From Devosia litorisediminis (GTDB taxonomy: Bacteria > Pseudomonadota > Alphaproteobacteria > Rhizobiales > Devosiaceae), in the NCBI RefSeq assembly GCF_018334155.1, contig NZ_JAGXTP010000001.1, positions 1,240,001 to 1,304,000 of the forward strand: a DNA stretch of 64,000 nt. Reading direction: 5' to 3'. Both the position numbers and the translations under genes were made by a program. The notes under the pieces are model-generated. The model saw only the letters and a list, made by a program, of their open reading frames with translations, was not told the DNA's origin and did not search any database. The stretch's first letter is position 1. Every line of letters starts with the position of its first letter. Below, piece by piece: positions 1 to 9,729 of the stretch.

Positions 1-440
1 ACCCGAAAAAAGAAATCGCGCTCTACATCAATTCGCCTGGCGGCGTTGTGACAGCTGGTTTGTCAATTTATGACACCATGCAGTTCATCCGTCCTGCCGT
101 TGCCACCATGGTGATGGGTCAGGCTGCATCGATGGGCTCGCTGCTGCTGGCCGCTGGCGAAAAGGGCATGCGTACCTCGCTGCCAAATTCGCGCGTGATG
201 GTTCACCAGCCTTCCGGCGGCTTCCAGGGGCAGGTCACCGACATCATGATTCATGCCAAGGAAGTCGAGGGCTTGAAGCGTCGTCTTAATCAGATTTATG
301 AGAAGCACACCGGCCGCACTTACGAGGAAATCGAGAACGCTCTTGAGCGCGATCGCTTCCTTTCGCCGGAAGAAGCGCTGACCTTTGGTCTGATCGACAG
401 CGTCCACGACAAGCGCGCGGTGCCTGACACTGCTGAGTAA
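1..440 (+). CDS. clpP: ATP-dependent Clp protease proteolytic subunit (3' part)
   Basis: C-terminal part of ClpP, the serine peptidase that forms the barrel of the cytosolic ClpXP and ClpAP proteases. The frame is open from base 3 and runs in from outside the window, so the first residues ([12 protein letters not shown]) are internal and the GTG at 48 is not the start. The nucleophile motif GQAASMGS and the catalytic-His motif VMVHQPSGG are both present. The C-terminus ([16 protein letters not shown]) is typical and carries the catalytic-Asp region. clpX follows on the same strand after about 170 bp, the usual order. Identification is firm; the 5' end is missing. Confidence 0.97.
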   Translation, partial: PKKEIALYINSPGGVVTAGLSIYDTMQFIRPAVATMVMGQAASMGSLLLAAGEKGMRTSLPNSRVMVHQPSGGFQGQVTDIMIHAKEVEGLKRRLNQIYEKHTGRTYEEIENALERDRFLSPEEALTFGLIDSVHDKRAVPDTAE

Positions 441-501
441 TTTGTCCACGTTAAGCACAAACCCGTTGCGCCGTGGACTGTGATCCACACGCGATTGCAC
501 C

Positions 502-534
502 AAGCCGGATCGATCTTTAGGATCGGTTCGGCTT
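502..534 (+). terminator. Strong stem-loop between clpP and clpX
   Basis: Bases 502-515 pair with 521-534 over 14 positions without a mismatch if two G-U pairs are allowed. The loop is the five bases TTTAG. The stem is followed by ACTTTCTTTA rather than a clean T-run, so it could be a partial terminator, an RNA-processing stem or a stabiliser of the clpP 3' end. It would let clpP and clpX levels differ while sharing transcription. Structure seen in sequence; function inferred. Confidence 0.55.
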
Positions 535-612
535 AGACTTTCTTTAGGCTCAGGTATTACCGTCAGGGAAATGCCTGGTTTTGGGGGCGCTCTGCCCCCG
601 GGAGTGACAAAG

Positions 613-1890
613 ATGTCCAAAGAGACAACGAACGGCGAAACCTCTAAGAACACGCTTTATTGCTCGTTCTGCGGGAAATCCCAGCACGAGGTTCGCAAGC
701 TGATCGCCGGTCCGACCGTTTTCATCTGTGATGAATGCGTCGAGCTGTGCATGGACATCATCCGCGAAGAGAACAAGACCAGTATGGTCAAGTCCTCCGA
801 GGGCGTGCCGACACCGGCAGATATCTGCAAGGTGCTCGATGATTACGTTATCGGTCAGTTCCGCGCCAAGCGGGTACTCTCCGTGGCTGTCCACAATCAC
901 TACAAGCGTCTGCACCATGCGTCCAAGAACCAGGACGTTGAGCTTTCCAAGTCCAACATTCTGCTGATCGGTCCGACCGGTTCGGGCAAGACCCTGCTGG
1001 CGCAGACACTGGCGCGCATCCTTGATGTGCCGTTCACCATGGCTGATGCCACCACGCTGACCGAAGCCGGCTATGTCGGCGAGGACGTGGAAAACATCAT
1101 CCTCAAGCTGCTTCAGGCCGCCGACTACAATGTCGACAAGGCTCAGCGCGGCATCGTCTACATCGACGAAGTCGACAAGATCAGCCGCAAGTCTGACAAT
1201 CCGTCGATAACCCGCGACGTTTCGGGTGAAGGCGTGCAGCAGGCGCTGCTCAAGATCATGGAAGGCACCGTTGCTTCGGTGCCGCCACAGGGTGGCCGCA
1301 AGCATCCACAGCAGGAATTCCTGCAGGTGGATACGACCAATATCCTGTTCATCGTCGGCGGTGCGTTTGCGGGTCTGGAAAAGATCATCTCGGCGCGCGG
1401 CGAGGGGTCGGGCATCGGCTTCTCGGCCGTGGTCAAGGATCCCAATGATCGTCGTGTTGGCCAGATCTTGGCTGACGTTGCTCCCGAAGATCTGGTCCGT
1501 TTCGGCCTGATCCCGGAATTCATCGGCCGTCTGCCGGTGCTGGCAACGCTGGAAGATCTCGATATCGCCGCCCTGATCGAAATCCTGACTTCGCCCAAGA
1601 ATGCTCTGGTGCGTCAGTATCAGCGCCTGTTCCAGATGGAAGAGGTCGAACTGACGTTCAAGGACGAGGCGCTGCAGGCGATTGCCGAAAAGGCAATCGA
1701 ACGCAAGACCGGTGCACGTGGTCTGCGCTCGATCATGGAAGGCATTCTGCTCGATACCATGTACGACCTGCCTTCGCTTGAAGGTGTGGAAGAAGTGGTG
1801 ATCAGCGCCGAAGTGGTGAACGGCAAGGACGTGCGTCCGCTGTACATCTACTCCGAGCGCAAGAAGGAAGAAGTGCCCGCAGGGGCATAA
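613..1890 (+). CDS. clpX: ATP-dependent Clp protease ATP-binding subunit ClpX
   Basis: AAA+ unfoldase that recognises tagged substrates and feeds them to ClpP in the cytosol. The 425-residue protein begins with the four-cysteine zinc-binding domain (CSFCGK near residue 17, CDEC near 39). It then has Walker A GPTGSGKT, the pore-loop region [10 protein letters not shown], Walker [10 protein letters not shown], the IGF loop (GIGFSA) that docks on ClpP, and the sensor-2 region [12 protein letters not shown] chose ATG 613 over an upstream in-frame start because GGGAG lies just before it and the family usually begins close to the zinc finger. Downstream is a clear hairpin terminator. Nothing unusual in the protein. 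Confidence 0.98.
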   Translation: MSKETTNGETSKNTLYCSFCGKSQHEVRKLIAGPTVFICDECVELCMDIIREENKTSMVKSSEGVPTPADICKVLDDYVIGQFRAKRVLSVAVHNHYKRLHHASKNQDVELSKSNILLIGPTGSGKTLLAQTLARILDVPFTMADATTLTEAGYVGEDVENIILKLLQAADYNVDKAQRGIVYIDEVDKISRKSDNPSITRDVSGEGVQQALLKIMEGTVASVPPQGGRKHPQQEFLQVDTTNILFIVGGAFAGLEKIISARGEGSGIGFSAVVKDPNDRRVGQILADVAPEDLVRFGLIPEFIGRLPVLATLEDLDIAALIEILTSPKNALVRQYQRLFQMEEVELTFKDEALQAIAEKAIERKTGARGLRSIMEGILLDTMYDLPSLEGVEEVVISAEVVNGKDVRPLYIYSERKKEEVPAGA

Positions 1891-1912
1891 GCCTTCCCGC
1901 GACTGAAATTGA

Positions 1913-1946
1913 GAACGCCGGGCCCCTGGGTCCGGCGTTCTTGTTT
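1913..1946 (+). terminator. Rho-independent terminator after clpX
   Basis: GAACGCCGG at 1913-1921 pairs with CCGGCGTTC at 1932-1940, extended inward by GC pairs, and is followed by TTGTTTG. It ends the clpX transcript just before the convergent citrate synthase gene and may serve both strands. Confidence 0.8.
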
Positions 1947-1954
1947 GTGCACTG

Positions 1955-3037
1955 TCAGGCGGCGGCTTGTGGCTGCGGGCCGATATATAGCGATCTGGGG
2001 CGGATGAGCCGGCCGGTCTCGGCTTGTTCGCGGGCATGGGCAATCCAGCCGCCAACCCGACCCATGGCAAAGACGCCGGTGAAAGCCTGACGCGGGAAGC
2101 CGAGCGCCTCGAGCAGCAGGGCGGTATAGAATTCGACATTGGTGTCGAGTGGCCGGTCCGGCTTTTTGGCCTTGAGTTGGTCCAGTGCAGTGCGCTCCAC
2201 GGCCTCGGCCAACGCCAGGCGGGCGGGGTCGATGGCGCCGGCGCCGGCGAGCAGGCGCACGGCAGATTTCAGCGCATCGGCACGCGGGTCACGGACACGA
2301 TAGACACGATGGCCAAAGCCCATCAGCCGCTCGCCGCGCGCCAGTTCCGCGGCGATCCAGTTGGGTGCATTGTCGGGCGTGGCCGCAGCGTCGAGCATGT
2401 CGAGCACAGGGCCTGGGGCGCCGCCATGCAGCGGGCCCTTGAGCGCACTGAGGGCGGCCAGCACGGATGAGGTCATTCCCGCCCGGGTCGAGGCCACCAC
2501 ACGGGCCGCAAAGGTTGATGCGTTGAGGCCGTGATCGGCGACTGTCACCAGATAGCGATCAAGGGCCGCAGTCTGCTCGGGGCTCGGAATGTCGCCGGTC
2601 ATCATGCGCAGCGTGTCAGCAGCGTGGCTGCTGGCCCGCTTGGGGGCGATCGCGGATTTGCCTGCCTTGAGCCGGAGGAGGGCGGGGATGAAGACCGCCG
2701 GGGCCGCAACCAGGCGAAGGGCGGCGGACAGATCATCTCCATCATCAAGGCGAGCGATCAGGGCTCGCATGGCATCGACCGGTGGCAGTGTCAGAACGGC
2801 CGGATCGACCGTTATCAGGTGGTCGAATATCTCTGCACGGGCTGCGCCTAGTGCTGCGGGCAGAGAGGGTGTTTGCGGGAAGAAACCGGCAAACAGCAGG
2901 GCCAGTACATTCTCATAGCGAGCGTTCGCAACCAGATCATCAAGCGAGCTACCGCGGATGATCAGGCGACCATTCTTGCCGTCAACATCAGACAGCACGG
3001 TGCTGGCTGCGACGACGTCTTCAAGACCTGCGTTCAT
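1955..3037 (-). CDS. Citrate synthase / methylcitrate synthase family protein
   Basis: 360-residue enzyme of the citrate synthase fold, which condenses an acyl-CoA with oxaloacetate. Two catalytic histidine motifs are visible (GPLHGGAP and MGFGHRVYR). The third catalytic position, usually Asp in NVDFY, is Glu here (TNVEFYTALLL); I believe this occurs in a known branch of the family. The C-terminus RPRSLYIGP is typical. ATG 3037 follows AGGAGAACAAG on the minus strand. It is shorter than the main TCA-cycle type II enzyme (about 430 residues), so it is more likely an accessory citrate or 2-methylcitrate synthase. It diverges from an HTH-bearing paralogue 83 bp away, suggesting joint control. 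Substrate not decided by sequence. Confidence 0.85.
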   Translation of the reverse strand: MNAGLEDVVAASTVLSDVDGKNGRLIIRGSSLDDLVANARYENVLALLFAGFFPQTPSLPAALGAARAEIFDHLITVDPAVLTLPPVDAMRALIARLDDGDDLSAALRLVAAPAVFIPALLRLKAGKSAIAPKRASSHAADTLRMMTGDIPSPEQTAALDRYLVTVADHGLNASTFAARVVASTRAGMTSSVLAALSALKGPLHGGAPGPVLDMLDAAATPDNAPNWIAAELARGERLMGFGHRVYRVRDPRADALKSAVRLLAGAGAIDPARLALAEAVERTALDQLKAKKPDRPLDTNVEFYTALLLEALGFPRQAFTGVFAMGRVGGWIAHAREQAETGRLIRPRSLYIGPQPQAAA

Positions 3038-3082
3038 CTTGTTCTCCTGTGGTTGTTGCTGGCCAAACTAGGAGAGTTTAAG

Positions 3083-3111
3083 TTGACGTCAATCTTGACC
3101 AATTGGATCAA
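3083..3111. promoter_or_regulatory. Tandem TTGA...TCAA palindromes in the divergent citrate synthase promoter
   Basis: TTGACGTCAA (3083-3092) is a perfect palindrome. Two bases later comes TTGACCAATTGGATCAA (3095-3111), a near-perfect palindrome around CCAATTGG. Both share TTGA/TCAA arms. They lie in the 83 bp between the divergent genes and end 10 bp before the ATG at 3121, a natural place for a repressor. The HTH domain of the neighbouring citrate synthase homologue is the obvious candidate binder, but this is inference. Confidence 0.5.
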
Positions 3112-3120
3112 TGTGACGCG

Positions 3121-4254
3121 ATGGACTGGCTGAACACCAACGAAGCTCTGACGCTGCTGGGAACCCAGCCGCAGACCCTGTACGCCAATGTCAGCCGTGG
3201 CCGGATCAAGGCCAAGCGCGACCCCAATGACAGCCGCAAGAGCCTGTATCGCGGCGACGATGTGCGGCGACTGGCCAAGCGGGCTGCGGGGCGGCGGCGT
3301 CAGGAAACAGTGGCTGCCGAGGCAATCCGCTGGGGCGAACCCGTCATGCCATCCAGCCTGTCGACCATTGAAGAGGGACGACTGCTCTATCGCGGGCAGG
3401 ATGCTGTCGAGTTGTCCGAGCGCGCCACACTGGAGCAGGTGGCGGCCCTGTTGTGGGAGGTTGACGGTTTCCAGTTGCCGACCCGCCCGCGTGGGGTGGC
3501 GCCATCCCTGCAGGCGGCGTTTGTGGCCATGGCTGAGCGCGCTGCCATCGATCCGCCCAGCATTGGACGATCCGAAGCGATTTTGCGCAGTGAGGCGATT
3601 TCGGTCCTGGCGACGCTGGCCAGTAGTCTGGTGGGCGGGCGATCGGCAACCGATCCGTTACATGTTGCGCTGGCGATCTCCTGGGATCGGGCAGGGGCGG
3701 CTGACATTATTCGCAGAGCGCTCGTGCTACTGGCGGATCACGAACTCAATGCCTCAACCTTCGCGACCCGGGTGACGGTGTCGACGGGGGCTGCGCTATC
3801 TGCTGGTGTGCTGTCGGGGCTGGCGACGCTGAGTGGTCCGCTGCATGGCGGTGCTGGCAAGGCCGCACAGGCGCTGGGGGCAGAGGCCAAGGCCATCGGG
3901 GCCGAGGCGGCCGTCTTGGCGCGGCTGGGGCAAGGCGTGCCCTTGCCCGCTTTTGGGCACCAGCTCTATCCCGACGGTGACATCCGAGCGGCGGCGCTAT
4001 TTGGGCGCTTTACGCCGCCTGAACATTTCGCGGCATTGCATGCCGCCGCCACCAAGATCACGGGCGAACGGGCCAATATCGACTTTGCCCTAGCGGCCTT
4101 GACCGAAGCGTATGATCTGCCCAGCGACGCGCCGCTGGTACTGTTTTCGCTGGCGCGCTGTGTCGGCTGGCTGGCGCACGGGCTTGAGCAGGCCACCAGC
4201 GGCCAGTTGATCCGGCCTCGGGCGCACTATGTCGCGGTTGCGGGCGACCGCTAG
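3121..4254 (+). CDS. Citrate synthase homologue with N-terminal helix-turn-helix
   Basis: 377 residues. The first 60 form a MerR/excisionase-like winged helix (WLNTNEALTLLG, TLYANVSRGRIKAKR, SLYRGDDVRRLAKR), a domain that normally reads DNA. The rest is a citrate synthase fold that keeps both His motifs (GPLHGGAGK, PAFGHQLYP) and an Asp motif (NIDFAL), so activity is possible. Spacing within the fold is short. ATG 3121 is preferred to TTG 3103 because the HTH begins at once; no convincing Shine-Dalgarno is seen for either. Such HTH-citrate synthases commonly sit beside a plain paralogue, as here. It may be a metabolite-sensing regulator, a subunit of a mixed enzyme, or both. Confidence 0.8.
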   Translation: MDWLNTNEALTLLGTQPQTLYANVSRGRIKAKRDPNDSRKSLYRGDDVRRLAKRAAGRRRQETVAAEAIRWGEPVMPSSLSTIEEGRLLYRGQDAVELSERATLEQVAALLWEVDGFQLPTRPRGVAPSLQAAFVAMAERAAIDPPSIGRSEAILRSEAISVLATLASSLVGGRSATDPLHVALAISWDRAGAADIIRRALVLLADHELNASTFATRVTVSTGAALSAGVLSGLATLSGPLHGGAGKAAQALGAEAKAIGAEAAVLARLGQGVPLPAFGHQLYPDGDIRAAALFGRFTPPEHFAALHAAATKITGERANIDFALAALTEAYDLPSDAPLVLFSLARCVGWLAHGLEQATSGQLIRPRAHYVAVAGDR

Positions 4255-4259
4255 CGGTT

Positions 4260-5231
4260 TCAGATGCCGAGCGTGGTGGCTTCTATGCCCAGGCGTCGGC
4301 TCTGCCGCGGCATGATCTGACGGCCGAACAGGCTGGCGGTCAGATCGACCAGCAGACGTGCGCTCATGCCGCCATTGTCGAGATAGGGGTTGAGTTCAAC
4401 GATATCGAGCGAGCCCATGGTGCCGCTATCGTGGATCATTTCCATGACCAGATGGGCCTCGCGGAAGCTGAGGCCGCCGGCAACGGGGGTGCCAGCGCCG
4501 GGGGCAATGCCGGGATCGATCACGTCAACATCAAGGCTGACATGGAGGTGACCATCGGCCTGTTCGACCTTGGCCAGCACGTCGCGCATCAGCGCCACAA
4601 CGCCGCTCTCATCGATGCGCCGCATATCGATCACATCGACGCCGCGTTGCTCGAGAAGTTGACGTTCGGGACGGTCAATAGAACGCGCACCAAACACGGT
4701 GACGTTGCGCGGGTCGACACTACCGCGCCAGTCGCCGGAATACTCCGGCCCGAAATCGGGTTCGCCGCATAGCAGGGCCAGCGGCATGCCGTGAATATTG
4801 CCGGTCTCGGAGGTGGCTGGGGTGTTGAAGTCACCATGCGCATCAACCCAGAGCACGAAAAGGGGCTTGTTGATGGCTGCGCAGTGTTTGGCGACGCCGG
4901 ACAATGTGCCCATTGAGAGGCTGTGGTCGCCGCCGATGAACACGGGCAGGCGCTGTTCCTGCAAGGTTTCAAGAGCCAACAGGCTGCTGCGGGCTGCCAG
5001 TGCCAGCACTTCGGCCTTGCGACTGTCCGGTGTCTGCCAGGCTGGGCTTTCGGTCGCGCCGCCCGATTCGATATCGCCGCGTTCGGCCACGGTGTGCCCA
5101 AGATCGGCGAGAACATCAGCAAGTCCGGCAATGCGCATCGCCTCGGGGCCCATGATGCAGCCGCGCCGGGATGCGCCGGCGTCGCAGGGGATGCCGATCA
5201 GATCGATAGCGGTGTTGGCCGTTTGGCTCAT
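4260..5231 (-). CDS. rocF: Arginase
   Basis: Manganese-dependent arginase (arginine to ornithine and urea), 323 residues, cytosolic. The ureohydrolase metal-ligand motifs are all visible in order: [18 protein letters not shown] and [12 protein letters not shown]. The serine-rich arginase ending [15 protein letters not shown] supports arginase over agmatinase. ATG 5231 is chosen over an upstream in-frame ATG because AGGAAA lies just in front and the protein then starts at the family's usual point. It is convergent with the HTH citrate synthase, six bases away. There is no urease or ornithine gene next to it in this window. Confidence 0.93.
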   Translation of the reverse strand: MSQTANTAIDLIGIPCDAGASRRGCIMGPEAMRIAGLADVLADLGHTVAERGDIESGGATESPAWQTPDSRKAEVLALAARSSLLALETLQEQRLPVFIGGDHSLSMGTLSGVAKHCAAINKPLFVLWVDAHGDFNTPATSETGNIHGMPLALLCGEPDFGPEYSGDWRGSVDPRNVTVFGARSIDRPERQLLEQRGVDVIDMRRIDESGVVALMRDVLAKVEQADGHLHVSLDVDVIDPGIAPGAGTPVAGGLSFREAHLVMEMIHDSGTMGSLDIVELNPYLDNGGMSARLLVDLTASLFGRQIMPRQSRRLGIEATTLGI

Positions 5232-5532
5232 GAGATTTCCTGAAAATGGCGGCGGGTGCGGCGTGCGTGATGGGAGACGAGAGTATGCAGGCTTAGGGCG
5301 ACAAGGCAAAAGCGCATTTGCGCCGTTAACCGCTTTGGTGGCGATAGGGGTGCACAAAGCCGTCAACGCGCTTGATCGGTTCGGCTGGCCTCCCCAATTA
5401 TCCCGTCATGGGAACAAGGTATTCGGACTTGTTCGCATCCGCTTTGCAGCCAAGGCACATGGGTGTTTCCGGGCTGGCACGCATATCTTGTGTGCATGGG
5501 CGCATTAACTGTCGGTTTTCCGCCAAGGTTGA

Positions 5533-5560
5533 CTTGCAGCGGGCTTAGGCGGACCTATTT
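5533..5560 (+). promoter_or_regulatory. RpoH (sigma-32) heat-shock promoter of lon
   Basis: CTTG at 5533-5536, a 17-base spacer, then CCTATTT at 5554-5560. This fits the alphaproteobacterial RpoH consensus as I know it (CTTG, about 17 bases, CYTATNT). Transcription would begin near 5567, giving a leader of about 85 bases to the lon ATG at 5654. The rest of the 420-bp gap between arginase and lon (5232-5653) shows no gene. Confidence 0.7.
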
Positions 5561-5653
5561 ATTAACCGGAATCAGCCCAATCTTAAGGTTTGGAGCTGTC
5601 TACTAAGGGCGCGCACCAATCCTTCCTCCCGCGCGCCCCGGAAAGGATACGAG

Positions 5654-8089
5654 ATGACGGACGTCAATCCCACAGGCGGCGAAACCAGCCGGGATCGCGT
5701 TTACCCAGTTCTTCCGCTGCGCGATATCGTCGTTTTCCCCGGCATGATTGTGCCGCTATTCGTGGGCCGCGAGAAATCGGTCAAAGCGCTTGAAGACGTC
5801 ATGCGCGACGATAAGCACATTCTTGTCGTGACCCAGAAGAATGCGCAGGACGATGATCCGGCTCCCGATCAGATTTACGACACCGGTACCATTGCGACCG
5901 TGCTGCAGCTGCTCAAGCTGCCCGACGGCACCGTAAAGGTTCTGGTCGAAGGTCTGCATCGCGCAACCATTGATCGCTATCTGCAGACGGAAGAGTATTT
6001 TGAGGCCGAGGCATCAATTCTGCCCGAGCCCGAAGAGGACGCGGTCGAGATCGAGGCGCTGTCGCGCTCGGCGCTGACCGAGTTCGAGAGCTATGTGAAG
6101 CTGAACAAGAAGATTTCGGCTGAAGTGGTGGCTGCCGTCGGGCAGATCGAAAACCACTCCAAGTTGGCCGATACCATTGCCAGCCATCTGGTGATCAAGA
6201 TCCACGAGAAGGAAGATCTGCTTTCGAGCATTTCGGTCATTGACCGCTTCCAGAAGATTCTTGGTCTGATGGAAGGCGAGATCGGCGTCCTGCAGGTAGA
6301 AAAGCGCATCCGGAGCCGCGTCAAGCGGCAGATGGAGAAGACCCAGCGCGAGTACTATCTCAACGAGCAGATGAAGGCGATCCAGAAGGAACTGGGCGAT
6401 GGCGAAGAGGGCTCCAACGAGATCGCCGAGATCGAGGAGCGTATCGCCAAGACCCGTCTGAGCAAGGAAGCCAAGCTCAAGGCTGAAGCCGAGCTGAAAA
6501 AGCTCAAGGCCATGAGCCCGATGTCGGCTGAAGCCACCGTGGTACGCAATTATCTCGACACGCTGCTCGGCCTGCCATGGGGCAAGAAGAGCAAGGTCAA
6601 GCGCGACCTGGTTCTGGCTGAAAAGGTGCTCGACGAAGATCACTACGGGCTCGAAAAGGTCAAGGAACGCATTCTCGAGTATCTTGCCGTGCAGGGTCGT
6701 ACAGGCTCGCTGAAGGGTCCGATCCTGTGCCTTGTTGGCCCTCCGGGCGTCGGCAAGACCTCACTGGGCAAATCGATTGCGAAGGCGACTGGTCGTGCCT
6801 TCGTGCGCATGGCGCTGGGCGGCGTGCGGGACGAAGCCGAGATCCGTGGCCATCGCCGGACCTATATCGGGTCCATGCCTGGCAAGGTGATCCAGTCCCT
6901 CAAGAAAGTCGGCAAGTCCAATCCGCTCTTCCTGCTCGATGAAATCGACAAGATGGGCCAGGATTTCCGTGGCGACCCGTCGTCGGCACTACTCGAAGTG
7001 CTCGATCCGGAACAGAACCACACCTTTGCCGATCACTATCTCGAAGTCGATTATGACCTCAGCGATGTGATGTTCGTGACCACCTCGAACACGTTGAACA
7101 TTCCCGGCCCACTGATGGACCGCATGGAGATCATTCGCCTGTCCGGTTACACCGAGCAGGAGAAGCACGCGATCGCCAAACAGCACCTGATTCCGGAAAC
7201 ACTGAAGGAAAACGGTCTGGCCCATGGCGAGTTCGAGCTGAGCGACGAGATGCTGACCGCCTTGATCCAGCGCTACACCCGCGAAGCGGGCGTGCGTAAC
7301 CTCAAGCGTGAAATCAGCAAGCTGATGCGCAAGGCGGTGGCCGAGATCGTCAAGACCAAGGTCAAGACAATCGTCATCGACGAAGAGAAGCTGACGAAAT
7401 ATCTGGGCGCTGACATCTACAAGCATGGCGAGATCGAAGCCGAGGCCCAGGTCGGCCTGGTAACCGGTCTGGCATGGACATCGGTGGGCGGCGAGTTGCT
7501 GACCATTGAAGGCGTGATGACGCCGGGCAAGGGTCGCATGACCGTGACCGGCAACATCAAGGAAGTGATGAAGGAATCGCTGACGGCGGCCACGGCATAT
7601 GTGCGGTCCAAGTCGATAGATTTCGGTATCAAGCCGCCCATGTTCGATACGCGTGACATTCACGTGCATCTGCCAGAAGGCGCTACGCCCAAGGATGGCC
7701 CATCGGCTGGTATCGGCCTGGCGACCGCTATCGTTTCGGTGATGACGGGTATTGCCGTGCGCAATGATGTGGCCATGACTGGCGAGATCACCCTGCGTGG
7801 TCGCGTGCTGCCGATTGGTGGCCTGAAGGAGAAGCTGCTCGCGGCGCTCCGTGGTGGCATCAAGACGGTGCTGATCCCTGAAGAGAATGTGCGTGATCTC
7901 GCCGAGATCCCGGACATCGTCAAGGATGGCATGGAGATCATTCCGGTCAGCCGGATGGATCAGGTCATCGAGCACGCCCTTGTCAGCAAGCCAGAAGCCA
8001 TTGAGTGGGATTTTGAAGCTGCTGCTGCCGAGGCGGCACGCAAGCCGGCCGCCCCTGCAGATGATGCAGCATCGGGTCTGCCGCACTAG
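5654..8089 (+). CDS. lon: Lon protease (ATP-dependent endopeptidase La)
   Basis: 811-residue cytosolic AAA+ protease that degrades misfolded and regulatory proteins. Domains in order: the LON substrate-binding domain ([16 protein letters not shown] at residue 17), a coiled central region, an AAA+ module with Walker [12 protein letters not shown] and Walker [14 protein letters not shown], and the C-terminal protease with the Ser-Lys dyad ([10 protein letters not shown] for Ser, [13 protein letters not shown] for Lys). Full length for the family. ATG 5654 follows GGAAAGGATACGAG. The RpoH-type promoter upstream makes heat induction likely, and a strong terminator follows. In many relatives lon lies directly after clpX; here three metabolic genes intervene. 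Confidence 0.98.
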   Translation: MTDVNPTGGETSRDRVYPVLPLRDIVVFPGMIVPLFVGREKSVKALEDVMRDDKHILVVTQKNAQDDDPAPDQIYDTGTIATVLQLLKLPDGTVKVLVEGLHRATIDRYLQTEEYFEAEASILPEPEEDAVEIEALSRSALTEFESYVKLNKKISAEVVAAVGQIENHSKLADTIASHLVIKIHEKEDLLSSISVIDRFQKILGLMEGEIGVLQVEKRIRSRVKRQMEKTQREYYLNEQMKAIQKELGDGEEGSNEIAEIEERIAKTRLSKEAKLKAEAELKKLKAMSPMSAEATVVRNYLDTLLGLPWGKKSKVKRDLVLAEKVLDEDHYGLEKVKERILEYLAVQGRTGSLKGPILCLVGPPGVGKTSLGKSIAKATGRAFVRMALGGVRDEAEIRGHRRTYIGSMPGKVIQSLKKVGKSNPLFLLDEIDKMGQDFRGDPSSALLEVLDPEQNHTFADHYLEVDYDLSDVMFVTTSNTLNIPGPLMDRMEIIRLSGYTEQEKHAIAKQHLIPETLKENGLAHGEFELSDEMLTALIQRYTREAGVRNLKREISKLMRKAVAEIVKTKVKTIVIDEEKLTKYLGADIYKHGEIEAEAQVGLVTGLAWTSVGGELLTIEGVMTPGKGRMTVTGNIKEVMKESLTAATAYVRSKSIDFGIKPPMFDTRDIHVHLPEGATPKDGPSAGIGLATAIVSVMTGIAVRNDVAMTGEITLRGRVLPIGGLKEKLLAALRGGIKTVLIPEENVRDLAEIPDIVKDGMEIIPVSRMDQVIEHALVSKPEAIEWDFEAAAAEAARKPAAPADDAASGLPH

Positions 8090-8110
8090 GCTGGACTGGA
8101 TTGTAGAACC

Positions 8111-8141
8111 AACGGCGGCCCTTCGGGGCCGCCGTTTTTGT
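8111..8141 (+). terminator. Rho-independent terminator after lon
   Basis: ACGGCGGCCC and GGGCCGCCGT close on a TTCG tetraloop, followed by TTTTTG. It is one of the strongest terminators in the window. Confidence 0.9.
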
Positions 8142-8320
8142 TTGGGGGGACAGAACCGGGAAGTGATGCCACGCCGGTTTTGGATCATCCCTGCGCCCGG
8201 AGGCTTCAATCGGGCAGGGCACCTCAGCTTCGACAAAGGCGCAGGAACGGCCTTGTCAGCCAGATGTGTGGCGTACATCTATGTTGGGCGGGGCCATGTG
8301 GCCCCTTGAGGGACTGGGCC

Positions 8321-9520
8321 GTGAACAAGGCGCTGATCGTGATTCTGGCGGCGGTTCTGCTTGATGCGGTGGGCATCGGCCTGATTTTTCCGATTCTGCC
8401 TGCGTTGTTGCGCGATGTCGGCCACATCAGCGAGATCGCCACTCTGCTGGGCATCATGCTGGCGCTGTATTCGGCTTGCCAGTTCCTGTTCTCGCCCGTG
8501 CTAGGCGTATTGAGCGACCGGTTTGGGCGTCGGCCGGTATTGCTGGTGTCACTGGCGGGGGCGGCCTTGGACTACCTGGTCATGGCGGTCGCGCCCGAGT
8601 TGTGGATGCTGGTCCTGGGACGGGCTATTTCGGGCATGACCAGCGCCAATATGGCGGTGGCGACAGCCTATATCACCGACATATCGAGCGAAGAGGAACG
8701 GGCCAAGCGGTTTGGACTGTTCCACGCCATGTTCGGTATCGGCTTCATCATCGGGCCCGTGCTGGGCGGGGTGTTGGGTGATTACTGGGTGCGGGCGCCG
8801 TTCATAGCGGCGGCGGTTCTCAATGGCCTGAACTTTGCGCTGGCGCTGTTTGTGTTGCCAGAATCCCGGGCAGGGCAGCGCGACGCCAAGTTTGATCTTG
8901 ATGCCCTCAATCCCTTCAAGCCGCTGAAATGGGCGCTGAGCTTTGTGGCGCTGATTCCCTTGATCGCGATCTTTGTGATTCTGAATTTTGTCGGCAGCAT
9001 GTATGGCACGCTATGGGCGCTTTTCGCCGAGGACAGCTTTGCCTGGAACGGCATGATGATTGGCTTGTCGCTGGGGGCCTATGGCTTGTTCCATGCAGGG
9101 GCGCAGGCATTTCTCACCGGTCCGGCCGTCGCCTGGCTGGGCGAGCGCTGGGCGTTGATCGTGGGGATGATGTGCGAGATGGCCGCGCTGGCGGTGCTGG
9201 GACTGGCGACGCAAGGCTGGGTGGTGTTTGCCATCATGCCTTTGTTTGCCCTGGGCGGTATCGGCATGCCGGCGCTGCAGTCTCTGATTACGACCCAGGT
9301 CGGGGCGGACAAGCAGGGACAATTGCAGGGTGTGCTGGCCAGTCTGGTCAGTCTGGCCGCAGTGTTCGGCCCGCTGTTCTTCAGTTTTGCCTATTTTGGC
9401 ATTCGCGACTCGTGGCCGGGGCTAATCTGGATCATCGGGGCCGCGATCTATTTGCTGGCCTTGCCGCTTATGCTCGGTATCCGTCGCCGGGTGATTGTCC
9501 AGCCCAAGCGCAGTGGATAA
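8321..9520 (+). CDS. MFS transporter of the TetA tetracycline-efflux type
   Basis: 399-residue, 12-helix major facilitator protein of the inner membrane, most like the TetA/DHA1 drug:proton antiporters. Seen: the opening helix with DAVGIGLIFPILP, motif A LSDRFGRRPVLL in the first cytoplasmic loop, motif C-like GIGFIIGPVLGG in helix 5, and the TetA-like loop YITDISSEEERAKRFG. I chose GTG 8321 because GAGGGA lies ahead of it and it places the start at the TetA N-terminus; the longer frame from 8138 would run through the lon terminator. No tetR-type gene lies beside it, so a housekeeping exporter is as likely as a resistance determinant. Confidence 0.85.
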   Translation: MNKALIVILAAVLLDAVGIGLIFPILPALLRDVGHISEIATLLGIMLALYSACQFLFSPVLGVLSDRFGRRPVLLVSLAGAALDYLVMAVAPELWMLVLGRAISGMTSANMAVATAYITDISSEEERAKRFGLFHAMFGIGFIIGPVLGGVLGDYWVRAPFIAAAVLNGLNFALALFVLPESRAGQRDAKFDLDALNPFKPLKWALSFVALIPLIAIFVILNFVGSMYGTLWALFAEDSFAWNGMMIGLSLGAYGLFHAGAQAFLTGPAVAWLGERWALIVGMMCEMAALAVLGLATQGWVVFAIMPLFALGGIGMPALQSLITTQVGADKQGQLQGVLASLVSLAAVFGPLFFSFAYFGIRDSWPGLIWIIGAAIYLLALPLMLGIRRRVIVQPKRSG

Positions 9521-9729
9521 CGCCAAAAACCAGCGGAAAAGCCCGGAAAACCAGCGCAAACCAACAATGCGGACTTGTAGAGGTGCTGTTTCCGGTCCAT
9601 TAACAGCGTTGCACCGTTCGGCCTCGCGAGAAGCCCGGAAATCCTTGCGTTTCACTCAGAATCGACCAAGGGTTGCCGAGTTTTAACCTTTGCCAGCGAG
9701 GGCGGGCAATTTCACTCTGAGGAAACGCA

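Noticed and set aside
550..2139. 529-residue minus-strand open frame opposite clpX
   Set aside because: Antisense shadow of clpX produced by GC-rich codon bias; rich in His, Arg and Gln with no recognisable domain.
5232..5508. Plus-strand frame running from inside arginase into the lon leader
   Set aside because: Begins antisense within the arginase gene and crosses its start; no domain and no ribosome site.
6989..8278. 429-residue minus-strand open frame opposite lon
   Set aside because: Antisense to the conserved lon reading frame; composition typical of a shadow and no ribosome site.
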